47,500 nucleotides of DNA from Theodoxus fluviatilis (GCA_034096865.1 JAWQFJ010016647.1:185001-232500), one strand, 5' to 3'. Shown: positions 21,500-33,490, counted from the stretch's first letter. Notes: generated by a model from the letters alone, not told the origin. Numbers and translations: made by a program.

Positions 21500-22351
21500 T
21501 ATTCTTAATTCCTTTTCCTCCTTCTCTTCCTCCTGCTCCTTCCTACAGCTTCCCCTCTGCCTCCGTCTCGTTTTCCTTCTTTACCACCGATGCATGTACT
21601 TCATGGGCTCCTTGGCCCCATCCTCCCTTTTGTCTCAGTACTTCCTTTCTCCTCTCTTGTCTGTGAATCACAATCAGCTGCAAACAGATGAAAAGTGAAG
21701 GTGTTTTTCCGTCTGTGGACAATCCCACTTCTTAGATGCTGCCTTTACTTCACTTGTTTTCTCTAGGCCATTGGCCAGGCTACGCTGCGAATAATGATCT
21801 CCTTGAGACCTTCAGAAAAATGTAAATCGATACCCCCGCAGCTGTAACCTGCGGTTCTCGAAGGGATTCCTCCGGCCAAAGTTTTACGTTCCCCTCGCTT
21901 GATGCGGGAGGAGAAAGCGCGTTCTCAGGTTGAAGGCTTCTTTTTGATCTCCCCCTCGATAAGGGAAACAATAACTCAAGAACCCTCCAGAGACCTCTCC
22001 CGTGAAATTGATATCCACGCCATGAGCCCCCTGGTGGCAGATACTCGGGTGTACCCTGTCAGTTGCCTCCCCCGCTTAGGACCTGCCCTGGGGAGGGAGG
22101 GGGTGGTGCGCAGGGACTGCGGGGGGGCTGTCTTCTGTGGAACTGGTGGCGTGAAAGACATGCGCCATGCCTCGTATCAAACAATCACTTCCTGGTCCCC
22201 ATGGCATTCCCCCGTCCAGAAGGGTTTGGATTCCGTGTAATGAAAGGCAGAGAGACCTGGAAATAGAAGATAGAGACGTAAGGGCATGGACATGATTGAA
22301 GGTGGCAAGAGTAAGGTAATAATATTGCAGGTTTTATTTCTGGATGTCTTC

Positions 22352-22352
<1 letters not shown>

Positions 22353-22398
<46 letters not shown>
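22353..22398. repeat. GA microsatellite
   Basis: Uninterrupted GA repeats. Confidence 0.95.
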
Positions 22399-22400
<2 letters not shown>

Positions 22401-22679
22401 AAAAATATGAAGTACATGTAGAATACGTTAACTAGAGTGAACATTACTTGACCGACATGGCTTCCATATCATCTTCAGAATGAACATGGTTACTGGGAGT
22501 CCTTTGCAAGGATCATACGGTGCCATAAGCACACACGGGTGTGTATTACATACATTAGTGATACAACCATTAAGAAAAGGCAAGACATTTGCAATTTTCA
22601 CATCCACTGAAAGTTGTGTGAGATAATTCTTGACTATGGTTGTAACTTCTGGTTAGATGTAGTTTGTCAACAACATCAC

Positions 22680-22772
22680 CTCTTCCTCCTCCCCCCTCCC
22701 CCCGCCCCCGCCCCCCCGCCATCCCCCCTCCCACCTTCCGACTATCATCCATCCACCCACCACCCACCCCCA
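22680..22772. repeat. C-rich pyrimidine tract
   Basis: Runs of C broken by T, G and A, with CCATCC/CCACCC units at the end. The - strand is G-rich. Confidence 0.8.
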
Positions 22773-23302
22773 AGAAAAAAAGAAGACTGAACTGATTTTA
22801 TTTGAACATTTGCGAAAAATAGACGTATGAGACGTTCTGTGCTTGTTTTGCTGGCGAGTTCATTTCAAGGGCTGGTTGTGATGATGAAGCAAGATCGTAG
22901 GATCATTTATCCAAGTCACCAGCATGTGCTGAAGAAGTTTATTTTTTATACGGGGTGCCAAGAACAGCTTCCATGTGATTGAATAAGCTTCGAATTAGAT
23001 TTATTGCTGGTGGCAAACTGCAGTGAGGGCAGTACGTGCAGGAGAACTAGCCCAAGAAAGACAACGATGGAACCACGATGATCGAGACAAGACGTGCGCC
23101 AGCAAGCAGGAGTGTCTTTCAAAGGATGATTATGTCTAGACATTTCATTTATCCTCTTTCTGAACAGATTTTCGCCTTTGATAGCGATTGCAAAGGTCAC
23201 CTGTGATGTCGTATTGTCTTACACTGCTTCTGTGACACTGTCCACGTGGGCGATGCATAAATGTTCTGTCTAAATGCAAAGCAAATGTACGCCCTCCGTT
23301 TG

Positions 23303-23360
23303 TGTGTGAATGTGTGTGTGTGTGCGTGCGTGCATGCGCGCGCGCGCGCGTGTGTGTGTT
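23303..23360. repeat. GT/GC alternating purine-pyrimidine tract
   Basis: GT repeats, then TGCGTGCATGCG and a CG run (about 23335-23350), then GT again. This alternation is prone to Z-DNA. Confidence 0.9.
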
Positions 23361-23643
23361 TAGAATACAATTTGCTCTAAAAGTATTACTTTTATAGTTA
23401 CCACACCACTCTTTCCCATATTGTACTACGTGTATTGGAAAAACCCTGATACAAGACCAGACACAAAAATATACTCAGGATCTGCGTTTGTGAGCTAATT
23501 TTATTCTGTCCTTTGATAAATTGTGTCGCTATCTTCAAAAGGAATCGTAAATAAAAGAGTTGACAGCAAGACGAGAAACTACGCCAGCAGCAGATACAAT
23601 ACATAATTCGCAGTGTTAGGTGGCTTGACTCAGCTCCCCGTAA

Positions 23644-24140
23644 AGCCGGTTCTTAACTGGTGTTTGCCAAGTCTTGGCAAATACTAGCCAAGTTTTAGGC
23701 CAAAATTTGCGGGATCTTGGGGTATATTCGTTGAACATTTGGTCAAGTGTTCCGGCTCTTAACTTGGTTTTCGCCAAGACGTGGCAAATACTTGCCAAGA
23801 CTCGGGATATTGGCTCGACAGGTAATGCCAATAGCTATTAGCGCGAGATATTCTTGAGATCCCCTCAGAGCACAATGACGGGGAAAAAATGTCGCTTCGT
23901 TTACATTTACAGCCATTGCACACTTACGATTCGGGCATGGTGCCGATCGATGCCATTTTGCGAATGTCCTTTGTTTGCGAGATCTTGGCTTGGCTTCGTC
24001 ATGCTATTAATTAAGAAACTAAATATTTGCCAAGACTTGACGAAATAGTTGCCAAATCTTTGCCGAATGTTTGCCAATAAGTAATTTGCTAAGAATTTGT
24101 GAATAGTAGCCAAGATTTCTTTGTCATTTAAGAACAGGCT
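23644..24140. mobile_element. MITE-like DNA transposon, PIF/Harbinger-type signature
   Basis: 497 bp bounded by 13-bp inverted ends, AGCCGGTTCTTAA (left) and TTAAGAACAGGCT (right), 12 of 13 matching. Both sides are flanked by TAA (23641-23643 and 24141-24143), the 3-bp TWA target duplication known for PIF/Harbinger. Inside, GCCAAG/CTTGGC words recur next to both ends, including a 19-base palindrome at 23663-23681 (TTTGCCAAG-T-CTTGGCAAA). No transposase frame is visible, so it would be non-autonomous. Superfamily is inferred from the target site only. Confidence 0.6.
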
Positions 24141-24143
24141 TAA

Positions 24144-24844
24144 CACTTCTTTAGAAATTATATCATAAAGTCCAGGGCATGACGTTTACTTAAAATGGCT
24201 CCTTTAAAAAATAATGTGAATTTCTATTTGCGGGACTAAAGGCATTGGCATAATACAGCTCATTACTTTGTTCGATATAACTCCATTTTCCGACCAAAAC
24301 GATCAGCATGTGTGACTCTGAGGAGCGGTAGTCATACAACAAACAAAAATAATTTTTGTCGTTTAACATTCACTGTTTGAATATCATATTTCGACCTCGT
24401 TTTCGTTACCCTCTGTTAATTCCATCTCATCCTGGTGTCATTTAATATTCCTTTAAGAACTGAACTTAAAAAGTGAAATCCATGAAGACAAATGTATTGA
24501 TTTTTTCTTGTTTTCTATTTCGCTGTAATCGGATTTTTAAAAAAAGAATTTGCCCAAAATCTAACCCATATATACACTTTGAAAATATAGATTATCAACG
24601 TTTGTCCATTTAAAAAGGCATTCCCATAATGGATGCGATAGTGATATTGAGATTATCCAACCACAAATTTCCACTTATGATTTTAAACTAAGAGTCGAAA
24701 CAATACGAGTACTCACATTGATACTCGCATCTTTCCGAACAAACAACAAATTACCGGACATCTCCAGAGGACCAAAAGACAGTTGATGAGAACCCACACA
24801 AAAAACCCGACCTCCCTCCTGCCGCCACCAGATACATCGCCCTC
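24144..24844. other. No gene seen
   Basis: A+T-rich unique sequence between the MITE and the second LTR-like element. Confidence 0.5.
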
Positions 24845-25533
24845 TGTTACGGAGATTTCAATAAACTTGGATAAAAACGGTCCCGGGTAAAAACAAGATT
24901 GTTCAATCATTCAATATAAATCATAACTTCCCATAATCAGAGGTGGAAAAGAAAAGAAAATTAAATAAAAGTGGAATCACGGATAAAATGTTAATAGGGA
25001 ATTATAAACACAAGTAAAATTACGGTCAACCTGCTCACATAAAACTAATGGAACGTAGGTTAGCCCTTGACATAAAAGAACTACTTCGACCAACCTTCCA
25101 TCTCTCTCTCTGTCTCTCTCCGTCTGTTCTCTCCCTCACTCAGTAGGCACGTCTGCCTAGCCGACCGTCCGTTTCTGTCGTCTGTGCTTCTCTCTTCTCT
25201 TCGTCTGTTTCTCTCTTCTCTTCTCTTCGTCTGTTTCTCTCTCTCTCTCTCCGCTCCGTTCTCTGCTGTGTGGGGAACGATCTCTATTCTCTGTCTTCTT
25301 GTGCTCTCTTATATCTCTATCTTCTCACAACCAACTCACGATCATTTCTACTCACCACAACTCATACCTCAGAGCAAACACCGCTCATCACCCAGGGGCA
25401 GAACTCAACTCCCGCTCACCCTCCACTTCAATCTTTATACAGTCTTTGGACTACCAACCTCACCATCAACGCACCAGCAAAAATCAAGTCTTTCTCAGGT
25501 GAGATATTTCCAAAAACCTATTTCCCCATTACA
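24845..25533 (+). mobile_element. LTR-like element (solo LTR), plus orientation
   Basis: Second copy of the family, in + orientation: starts TGTTACGGAGA and ends TTTCCCCATTACA. It is about 110 bp shorter than the first copy, mainly because the CT array is shorter. Flanking pentamers CCCTC and ACCTC match in four of five bases, consistent with an old 5-bp target duplication. No internal retroviral-type genes adjoin it. It has TC-rich exon-like open frames, but these are not in the same frame as in the other copy, so I treat the unit as non-coding. Confidence 0.6.
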
Positions 25534-26706
25534 ACCTCGAAGTCAAGTCGAGACCAATTAAGACTCGTCGCTTTGGCGCCATCTCTATTTTTGTGTCTTT
25601 TTTTTTCTCTCTCGTGTTAGGCGCCTTGAAATAGGAACGGTTTGACTGGCGAGTGCAAAGACAGTCATGTCTCCAGTGAGAAAAATGTTTTAAACCTGTT
25701 CAGTACGCGTAGAGGACAGTCATGCACCATCGAGGTCATGCCATTTCCACTTAGTTAACCTTACTCACACGATTAGAGAGCAGTGTGTGGAGAGCTCTTT
25801 CTCCGTGGAGGCCGCCCCACTGTGAAAGTCTCAAGGGCGAAAGGCCCTGCCTGAAGTAGTGATGGTCGCAGGCAGCAAAAGACCAAAGTCCTGGTGCTGA
25901 CTGCCTGGTCTGCAGCCAGTCTGAAACCAATTAGACTTGGAGCCCTTTTTCAGACGCTCCACGTCGCTTTCAGCGTCAAATCCTGCACGCCTTTCAGAGC
26001 CCGCGCACCGGGGACTCGGGAAAGGGCAAGTGTGAGAAGATTGGGGCTGCCGCCATGCTAGGGAGGAAGAAAACCACCTCCAACGACTCGAGTCTTGCGG
26101 TTGACCGCCTGCAAAGCGCAGGTCGAGATTTCCCACCCTGAAATCGTTCTCTCCTCACGTGAGCTGGAGGGAAATTCTCCTGATTGTATGCCCGTAGTGT
26201 CGCTCTGGAATGAAATTCTCTCCGATGCGCGCAGTGGCTTCACCCTCATTCGCCCCTTTTCAATTTCGTCCATATGCTTTCAAGAAGTTGCAGTCGGTGT
26301 TGAATGAGAGAGCGCACCTGTTTGTGTGTGACTGTAAATGTTGTCCCTATACTATCATCGTTTCTGGCCATTTCCCGTGTGCTCCGCTCTGTATGTGGGT
26401 TTACCTGCGCACACGTATTAGGCGTTTATGTTGAATCTAAAGCATTTTATATGCTAAACAAAGTGTGGAGAAAATGTTGCTAGAAGCATGCACAAACTTT
26501 ACACATAACATAACAGTTGCGGTAGGGCGTTCCAAAACATTCAATGTTTGCTTTTAAAATACGTGAGCACTACGCAGCCACATGTAGTAGAAAGGTCATT
26601 CGGCCAGATTGTTCAGCCTGCCAGGTGGTCGGAACACGTCCGCGGCACAATATCGTCTATAACATTACCTTCTAACACGAGAGCTATGAATTCCATACCA
26701 CTATTC

Positions 26707-26710
<4 letters not shown>
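25534..26710. other. No gene seen
   Basis: Includes a G+C-rich part (25800-26100) with a 101-codon - strand frame of no recognisable family. Confidence 0.5.

Positions 26711-26792
<82 letters not shown>
26711..26792. repeat. CT array joined to TA array
   Basis: About 20 CT units pass directly into about 19 TA units, with no spacer. Confidence 0.95.
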
Positions 26793-26797
<5 letters not shown>

Positions 26798-26895
26798 GGG
26801 TACGTTATAAAGATGTAAATTGATCCAGTATCTAGTAAATAGTCTATAGAAAAATTAAGACTTCTATAAATAACAGACAAGGAAGGCCGCTCTAG

Positions 26896-27021
26896 TTAGA
26901 CATAGAAGTCATTGCTGTTGAACTCTTGACCCCTAAACTGATTACAACGAGCTAGATCCGCGTGACTTTCTGGGATGTCAGGCTGAGCCTCTCCAGGTTG
27001 TTGTGGCCCCTTCTCTGCCAT
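26896..27021 (-). CDS. Possible C-terminal exon, unrecognised
   Basis: On the - strand a frame reads MAEKGPQQPGEAQPDIPESH and ends ...SNDFYV before TAA (26896-26898). A GGCAG|AG 3' splice-like site lies at 27014/27015. The polar, Pro/Gln-rich composition and the hydrophobic last residue (FYV, as in some PDZ ligands) look protein-like, but the stretch is only about 40 codons and no upstream exon or polyadenylation signal is seen. Confidence 0.2.
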   Translation of the reverse strand: MAEKGPQQPGEAQPDIPESHADLARCNQFRGQEFNSNDFYV

Positions 27022-30000
27022 TATTTCCATATTGAATAAAGATATGAAAACGCAGTGAACTGACATTGCTTCTCCATGTTGCCTGCACCACCTGGCCTTA
27101 CCACACAATGTACAGTGGCATGAATAAGTGCATCGCAGTGAAACAAAACATCGATGCACTCACAGTTAGCCGTAGCATAAGCAAGTTAGCAACGGGTCTG
27201 GTATGTCTTAACTAAAAAAATCTACTTAAACGATGCCTAAATGCTAGAATAAGTATCTGCAAAGTCATCATCATATGAGTAATCGACGATTGCTTTTTAC
27301 CGATAGTGAGAGACGCTTCGATGTATCTAATGTAAGCACGTCATTTATTACAACAGCCATGTGTCCGTTTCTAATCATATTTACATTAAATAGAACCATT
27401 ATGTCTGCACTAACTAGCTGAAATTTCTGCTGCGTCTATATATTTTGTTTCGATTTAGCAGCACTATATGGTACGAAGATGACAGATGGCAAAATTGCAC
27501 TTTCTTTACGTCTGGGTTTTCTATCCATCATCCGCTGAAAGAAATACATCGTAGAAAGCACCTGAAACGTAAAATTGATTACCACTCCCAATGGAGCACT
27601 AAAAACAACGCTGCCTGGATGACTCCTGAAAGAGTGAGGAAGACGATGCTTACTGTTAGTGTGTAATTTCCCACGAGCATGCCCATGAGTCTGGTGAAAG
27701 CAGTAAACCTCATGACTCATCACACGTGGCTGAAATGCCACTGATTTCCTTTTTCAAAAATAATTAAATGTTCCCTGGTATAACTTTCCTCAACAGCAGC
27801 AAAACACGCACAGGTGCTGCACCTAAAGTTCGCAAAAAGCGTGGGGTTTTCGCTCTGCGCTCAACGAACGTGTAGCACCTACCGTATTTTCTCGTAGCAC
27901 AAAGTATGCTTGACATTTTTATTCGACTGCTGCTGCCGTGACCTCCCTACCACTCGTGGGCGAGAAACGGCGCCAAAGATGGCTTCGATCTGCTCACAGT
28001 TCTTCGCGGACCGGAAGCACTTGAAGTTCCAGAGCTCCCAGCAGCCTAGGACGTCCCCCAAGACACGTACTTACGTCTCCCGTTTTAGCTCCTGGCGCTA
28101 TTTTTTGCACCCAGTGCGCAAAAATCGAAGCAAAAAGTGTACGTAATCCTGATGACAGCTCGAGAGGGCCAGCGTAGGTGAACAAAGATTATCTTGTCGT
28201 GGTTGTAGGATTGTGTCGTGTCGGGAAGAAAGAAATGGGAGTTTACGCGTTGACGTATCCAGCATTGTGGAATTTTCTTGTGATTCCTTGTTCGTAAACG
28301 GTAGTTTGTATGCAATGGCAAATTATCAGCAACACATTAACAGAGAAAAAAAATCTTCACTTTTTATCGTCGTGAAGAACAGGAGTAGGTTATAGACCGT
28401 AACATTTCTGACGATTACAAAATACAAGGCGTGGAAACGACACCTTGTTATTGTGATGATAGATGGCTTCTCTTAGGCAAACCATCTTTCCAAAGGCACG
28501 GGGCTTGACGATCAAGAGTGCGAAAGAAGCACTCGTCTGGTAATTGAAAACGGCTACACCTGAAATGATGAAGAGAGAGAACATATCTAGCTCTGGAGAG
28601 CTCCTGCGTGCAAATTAGCAGCACGTCTGCTAGTTGCTGCCACCTTTACGACCATAAACTTTTAAGCAGTCTGGATGCAGTGTTTCACCAGCAGACGTGC
28701 AGAGGCGGGTCTGTCTGGGCCGGCGACAGAGGTACATGGAGTGAAAAACATACTTCAGCAAGTGTGATGAAATGCTGTAGACATCAAACACGATGAGTGC
28801 GTGAGTGTCGGTGTTGATCCACACATCTCGTAATGGCACTTCACAGAGCTGTTTTTGCGGACTCCAATGCGCCATCTACGCATTCTAGTATGTGAGAGGC
28901 CCATCAAACGTCGTGGCAGTAATTCTTGCCTTCTTCTGGGTAAGACTTTTCTTGTTTTTGCTGACCCATGGTGAATATCCAGGACAAGAGACTAGAAGTA
29001 TACATTAGTACAAGCATGTGAATTATGTATTGATAGTCTTAAAAACTGTTTTCGTTCTGGCACTTTTCTCGGTAGAAAAGATAGCAAATTGCTCCTGTGC
29101 ATCTGATCATTCTCAAGCGTCGATATTTCACTGATATCATACCTCCGCTGCAAAATATCACGAAAGCTTTCTTTGGCACTGTATTCATGAAACGGCCTCA
29201 ATGGTCTCGACTGTCCAGTCGACAGAAACTATACTTTCACGGGATGTTGGCCTTAGTCTGCGCTGCTAATCAAGTCTAAAAGGAGACTTTTAAGTAAATT
29301 ACTTATAACGGCAGGCACAAATGTTCTTTTTAAATGTCTGCTGTGGCACATATTTTTATACTCTCGTGCGTTCAACGCCGCAAAAGCTGCTTTAACAGAA
29401 AAGACCACAGTGCCGCACATAAAGAAGCAAAGACTGTTTTCATTTCTACACGTTCAGTAAACAAGTTTTTTTCTCTCAAAACGAATCTGCCGTCGCCATG
29501 TGGCAAAGGGGTCGAGCAAAAATCGTGCCTAATGCAGTGGCTTCCAGCTGGGTATCCATCGATGTCCTCAGAACTTGCCAAGTTGTTACATAGTTCTTGT
29601 AGCGCCATCAAATGCCTGCCCATACTCTATTCTTTCCTCTCATCGCGCCCCCAGAGAAACCCTCGCCCTGGATTCTGCAGCTTTGGATTCCGCACTCTGG
29701 GCGCCAGACTGACGTAACGTCATGAAGAGGAAAAGTATAGACCACAGCCACGGAGGGAAAGAGCCCGACCCTCATGGCGACCAGCCACGAGATGGAATTG
29801 GCTCAACTAGAGCGACCGACACAGCAAGTGGCAGCAATCGCAACCACCATCGATTTTTCTCCATCGCACTTGATTATTTGGCTTGTCGCCGGTTTTTTAA
29901 AACCTGACTCGAAGAAGGATTTGATTTGGCTCCAACTCTTGACCCGGAGGTGGAGGGACCCACGGCGGGGACTGCCAGCGACTGGCGTGCTAGAGACGTA

Positions 30001-31319
30001 TGCAGCTCTCCTGACGAGAGCGAAAGACGGATAGGGCTCGCGTGAAGCCGGCTCTACACGCACTACACAAAGGATAAGGCTGCTGAGTGGCAGTAGACGG
30101 TCAAAGTGGACAAGCAAAGTGGTCGACGCGAGAATAAGCAAAACAAGAGACAGGAGTGAGATGTATGTACGTATACAACAAAAGTATTCACCGTCCACTG
30201 ATCACCAAGAACAGAGCAAGTTTGTGTGTGAGAAGAATGGCACGCACTGCACAAAGACTAGCTTACCACAAAAATAAAGAGAGAAAAGCACGTAAAAAAT
30301 ACCCTAGGAATAAAAAAGAGGGGTGGTGGTGGTGGTGAAGGAATGGAAATGAGGGGATACTGCAGGGGGCTGGGTGGTGAGAAACTTTAGAATTAGGAAA
30401 TGTTGGAAAATGTAGTGCTATGCAATAACTGGGAAAGACGGGACAGCCCTGCATGATCTACGTACATCATGCATTGCAGAGAAAACATACACGACTGGAC
30501 AAAAAGTATATATATTGGAGGCTTTGGGAACAAAAGTGATGCGCAACGAAGTGACTGAAGGCGTCGGAGTTTGCAGATGTTCAGGCACCTTCCTCGTCAG
30601 TAATGAACGTGAACATGGAAACCGTGTTGAAACAACATGTAGAAATAGCACAAAGATGGAAAGCTGATGAGTTTAATTGAAGAGGAGGTTGTCGACGCGG
30701 CCGCAACATAGACCAAGTAATGTTGTTTTGAAGAACGCCAAATCCAATGGAAATAAATATTTCGTCTTCAGGCAGAAGCACGCTCCTCCTCGAACTTCTT
30801 GAAGAAATGCATTTCGAGTGTTAGTCGCGCACTTGGCCCTGAGAAGGTGAAGATTGCTAGAAGAGGACATGGAGAAAAAGGTGTGGAAGAGAAAGGGGAA
30901 AGAGGCTTCGTGACGCGGTTATGAAAAACGACAACCAGAAAAGCAGGAGGTGAGGGTCTCTCCCAACCCAACCCTCAAGTCAAGCAGAAGTCAATAAATG
31001 TCAAACCTTGACAACGCGGTCTCGTCACGAAGGTCATCATGACACGGAGCGCGTTCTGGAACAGACCAAAGCCTGCAGTCCTATCCGTCTTCTGTCCCAG
31101 TGTTTGTGAGTGCGCAGTAAGGCTCTACGTGCATTGCAAGGTTGTCAGCTTGATCAGGACACGGATGCCTACGACGGTCGTGGCACAGAATGAAAGTCGC
31201 CGCAACACGAAGAATATTGGAACTGTGAGGGAGAGTGTCGCCCCCTGTGGAATGGAGGTAAGTGTAAGGGAACAGAGTGTATTACGGTTACGCACAGTAG
31301 ACAGGGAGAGCAGACACTG
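27022..31319. other. No gene seen
   Basis: Unique sequence with few simple repeats, the longest such stretch outside the LINE. Open frames up to 131 codons (29803-30198, -) carry no recognisable domain. A small palindrome AGGTGCTGCACCT lies at 27810. Confidence 0.5.
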
Positions 31320-31400
31320 GTCGAGGGAGGTGGGGGGTGGGGGTGGGAAGGTATAAGGGGGGGGAGGGGGGAGGGGGGAGGAAGAGGGCAGATGAAGGAG
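31320..31400 (+). repeat. G-rich stretch
   Basis: GGTGGGGGGTGGGGGTGGG and later GGGGGGGGAGGGGGGAGGGG. Several G-runs of three or more lie within short loops, a G-quadruplex-capable pattern. Confidence 0.8.
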
Positions 31401-31720
31401 GGGCTTTGAAATGTGAAAGGGAGAGAAACTAGCGTGCTAAAACATCTAGCAATACTGAGGTGCAAGTAGTAGAAGGGGTTGCGGGACGGGGTGGGAATGG
31501 GGTGCGGGAATGGGGAAGAGAGAGACGGAATAGTTGTAGAAGCTGATGAGGCAAAGCATGAGTGAGAAGTCGATTGCAATCGAGGTAAGATGAAGTATTG
31601 CCAATGCAAGTCATGCGCATGATACGAGGCCCCCGATGTCGAGAGTGTGGGTGCGTTTAACAATTGATAGTGAGTAGTGATAAGGGATGATGTATGTATT
31701 TCTGACGTTCGTTAAGAAAC
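31401..31720. other. No gene seen
   Basis: G/A-rich on the + strand. The 164-codon - strand frame (31169-31663) is Ser/Pro-rich low complexity. Confidence 0.5.
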
Positions 31721-31721
31721 G

Positions 31722-31761
<40 letters not shown>

Positions 31762-31985
31762 CGTGCGCGCGCGTGTGATACTGACTGTGAACGTATGTGT
31801 GCGGGCGCGCACGCGCGCGTGTGTGCGTATGTGTGTGTAAGTGTGTGTGTGTGTATGTGCGTGCGCGTGCGTGTGTGTGTGCGTGCGTGTGCGTGTTTGT
31901 GTGTGTGTTTGTATTTTGTATTAACTTGTATGCTCGTGCGAAAATGTATATATGTGTATGCACGTGCGTACGTGCAGGTGAGCAT
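31721..31985. repeat. GT-rich array with GC variants
   Basis: GT repeats with GCGC, GTGC and GTAT variants and two short unique islands. Confidence 0.9.
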
Positions 31986-32056
31986 GAGTGTTAGAGAAAG
32001 AACGAACGAACGAATACACGAAACTTTTTGGGTTCGCCTCGGGCCCATTACTAAAG

Positions 32057-32058
<2 letters not shown>

Positions 32059-32102
<44 letters not shown>

Positions 32103-32122
32103 AAAGAAAGAGAGATAGAGAA

Positions 32123-32171
<49 letters not shown>

Positions 32172-32540
32172 AGAGAGAGAAAGAGAGAGAGAAAGAGAGA
32201 GAAAGAAAGAGAGAGAGAGAAGGAGAGAGAAAGAAAGAGAGAGACAGAGAGAGAAAAAAACAGAGAGAGACAGAGAGAGACAGAGAGACAGAGACAGACA
32301 GACAAAGAGACAGACAGACAGACAGACAAACAAAGAGACAGACAGACAGACAGACAGACAGATAGACAAAGAGACAGTCAGACATAGAGACAGACAGACA
32401 GACAGTCATAGAGACAAAGAGACAGACAGACAGAAAGACAGACAGACAAAGAGACAGACAGACAGAGAGATAGACAGAGAGACAGAGAGAGACACACATA
32501 GACAGACAGACAGAGAGAGCGAGAGAGAGAGAGAGATAGT
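32059..32540. repeat. GA / GAAA / GACA compound array
   Basis: GA units, then GAAA-containing units, then GACA units (about 32290-32515), then GA again. The + strand is nearly pure purine up to about 32260. Confidence 0.96.
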
Positions 32541-32976
32541 TGAGTCTCAGTTTGATAGGAGTATATATACGATGCGCCTTCAGAAATTGAATGAGGGACA
32601 GTGAAAAAAAACTCCTCTGACTAACGCTGATTGTCTGCGGTGTCCAGAAAATAATTCTAATCCTTCAGTACTTTCTCAAATTCATATAGCATTGCACTCT
32701 GGATCTACGCAAGAATGAAGATATGTCAATGTATTCATTCTATTAAAAATAAAAACAACTAACCAACTATTCATTTAACCCACCAATCAACCTACACATA
32801 TGCAGGCATGCAGACTTGACTCCTAGGATAGACTGGGTGACCAGGAAGAAGACCTTTAACAACTGGGGAAGATCAGTAAAAATGAATTGGAACTCGGGAG
32901 ATCCGGGCATGTACGTCTGGAAGAGCAGCCGCCGATACGGGGGAGCGTTGCTAAATTTCCCTTGTTGGCTAATAAT
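32541..32976. other. No gene seen
   Basis: Unique sequence between the purine array and the inverted repeat. Confidence 0.5.
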
Positions 32977-33044
32977 AGGCCGGTGTCAACATGTGTCAGT
33001 CGTTTGACTGCTTTTATCATGTTGACACGTGATGACACCGGCCT
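32977..33044. repeat. Inverted repeat hairpin
   Basis: AGGCCGGTGTCA (32977-32988) pairs with TGACACCGGCCT (33033-33044), and GTCAACATG (32985-32993) pairs with CATGTTGAC (33018-33026). The two pairings overlap, so they exclude each other in part. GCAAGATCTTGC at 33052-33063 is a separate perfect palindrome. Confidence 0.7.
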
Positions 33045-33132
33045 GTTCCTCGCAAGATCTTGCAAGATTCCTTGTGTGAGCAACGTGCCCCTGGCAGGGC
33101 AGTGCAGACAGGAGAAGACAATCTGGATCAGT

Positions 33133-33290
33133 GTAGCTCAGCTAGAAGAACATTCTGGGCGCTAACCCAAAAGTCGCGGATTTAGTCCCCGCCCTGTGGT
33201 CTCACACTTGTACTGTCTGTCCCTTGTATTGCTTCGTCTTTGTACGTTAAAACAGTTACACACCTAAGATCCGATACGTCTTCACCTTGA
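33133..33290 (+). mobile_element. tRNA-derived SINE (second family)
   Basis: GTGTAGCTCAGCTAGAAGAAC is a box A-like start and GCGGATTTAGTCCCCGC, about 45 bp later, is a degenerate box B region. GCGCTAACCCAAAAGTCGC lies between them, as in tRNA-derived invertebrate SINEs. A unique body with CTGTCTGTCCCTTGTATTGC follows. The acceptor stem and anticodon loop are not tRNA-like. Confidence 0.55.
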
Positions 33291-33454
33291 CACCGACTAA
33301 AGCTGTAGAAAATGCAAAGCTATCGTAGGAGCCTCTTGATTGCCCTTCAGATGCAATGGCTGCATTTCAATAAATCTTATGAGAAGTTCTGAGCAACGAC
33401 GACGACGAGAATGATGATGATAACATAACAACATCCACACTAAGTATATCAGTC

Positions 33455-33490
33455 TCAGCAGCAGCAGCAGCAGCAGCATCGTCGTCGACT
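33455..33490. repeat. CAG array within triplet-rich DNA
   Basis: Six CAG/GCA units, with GAC and GAT triplets on both sides (33390-33545). Confidence 0.85.

Larger units (their letters stand above)
21500..23640. other. No gene seen apart from simple repeats
   Basis: A moderately G+C-rich stretch (21540-22250) has several 60-110-codon frames on both strands with no recognisable product. Confidence 0.5.

Noticed and set aside
31611..32499. Leu/Ser-rich and Arg/Glu-rich frames
   Set aside because: Translations of GA/GACA arrays.
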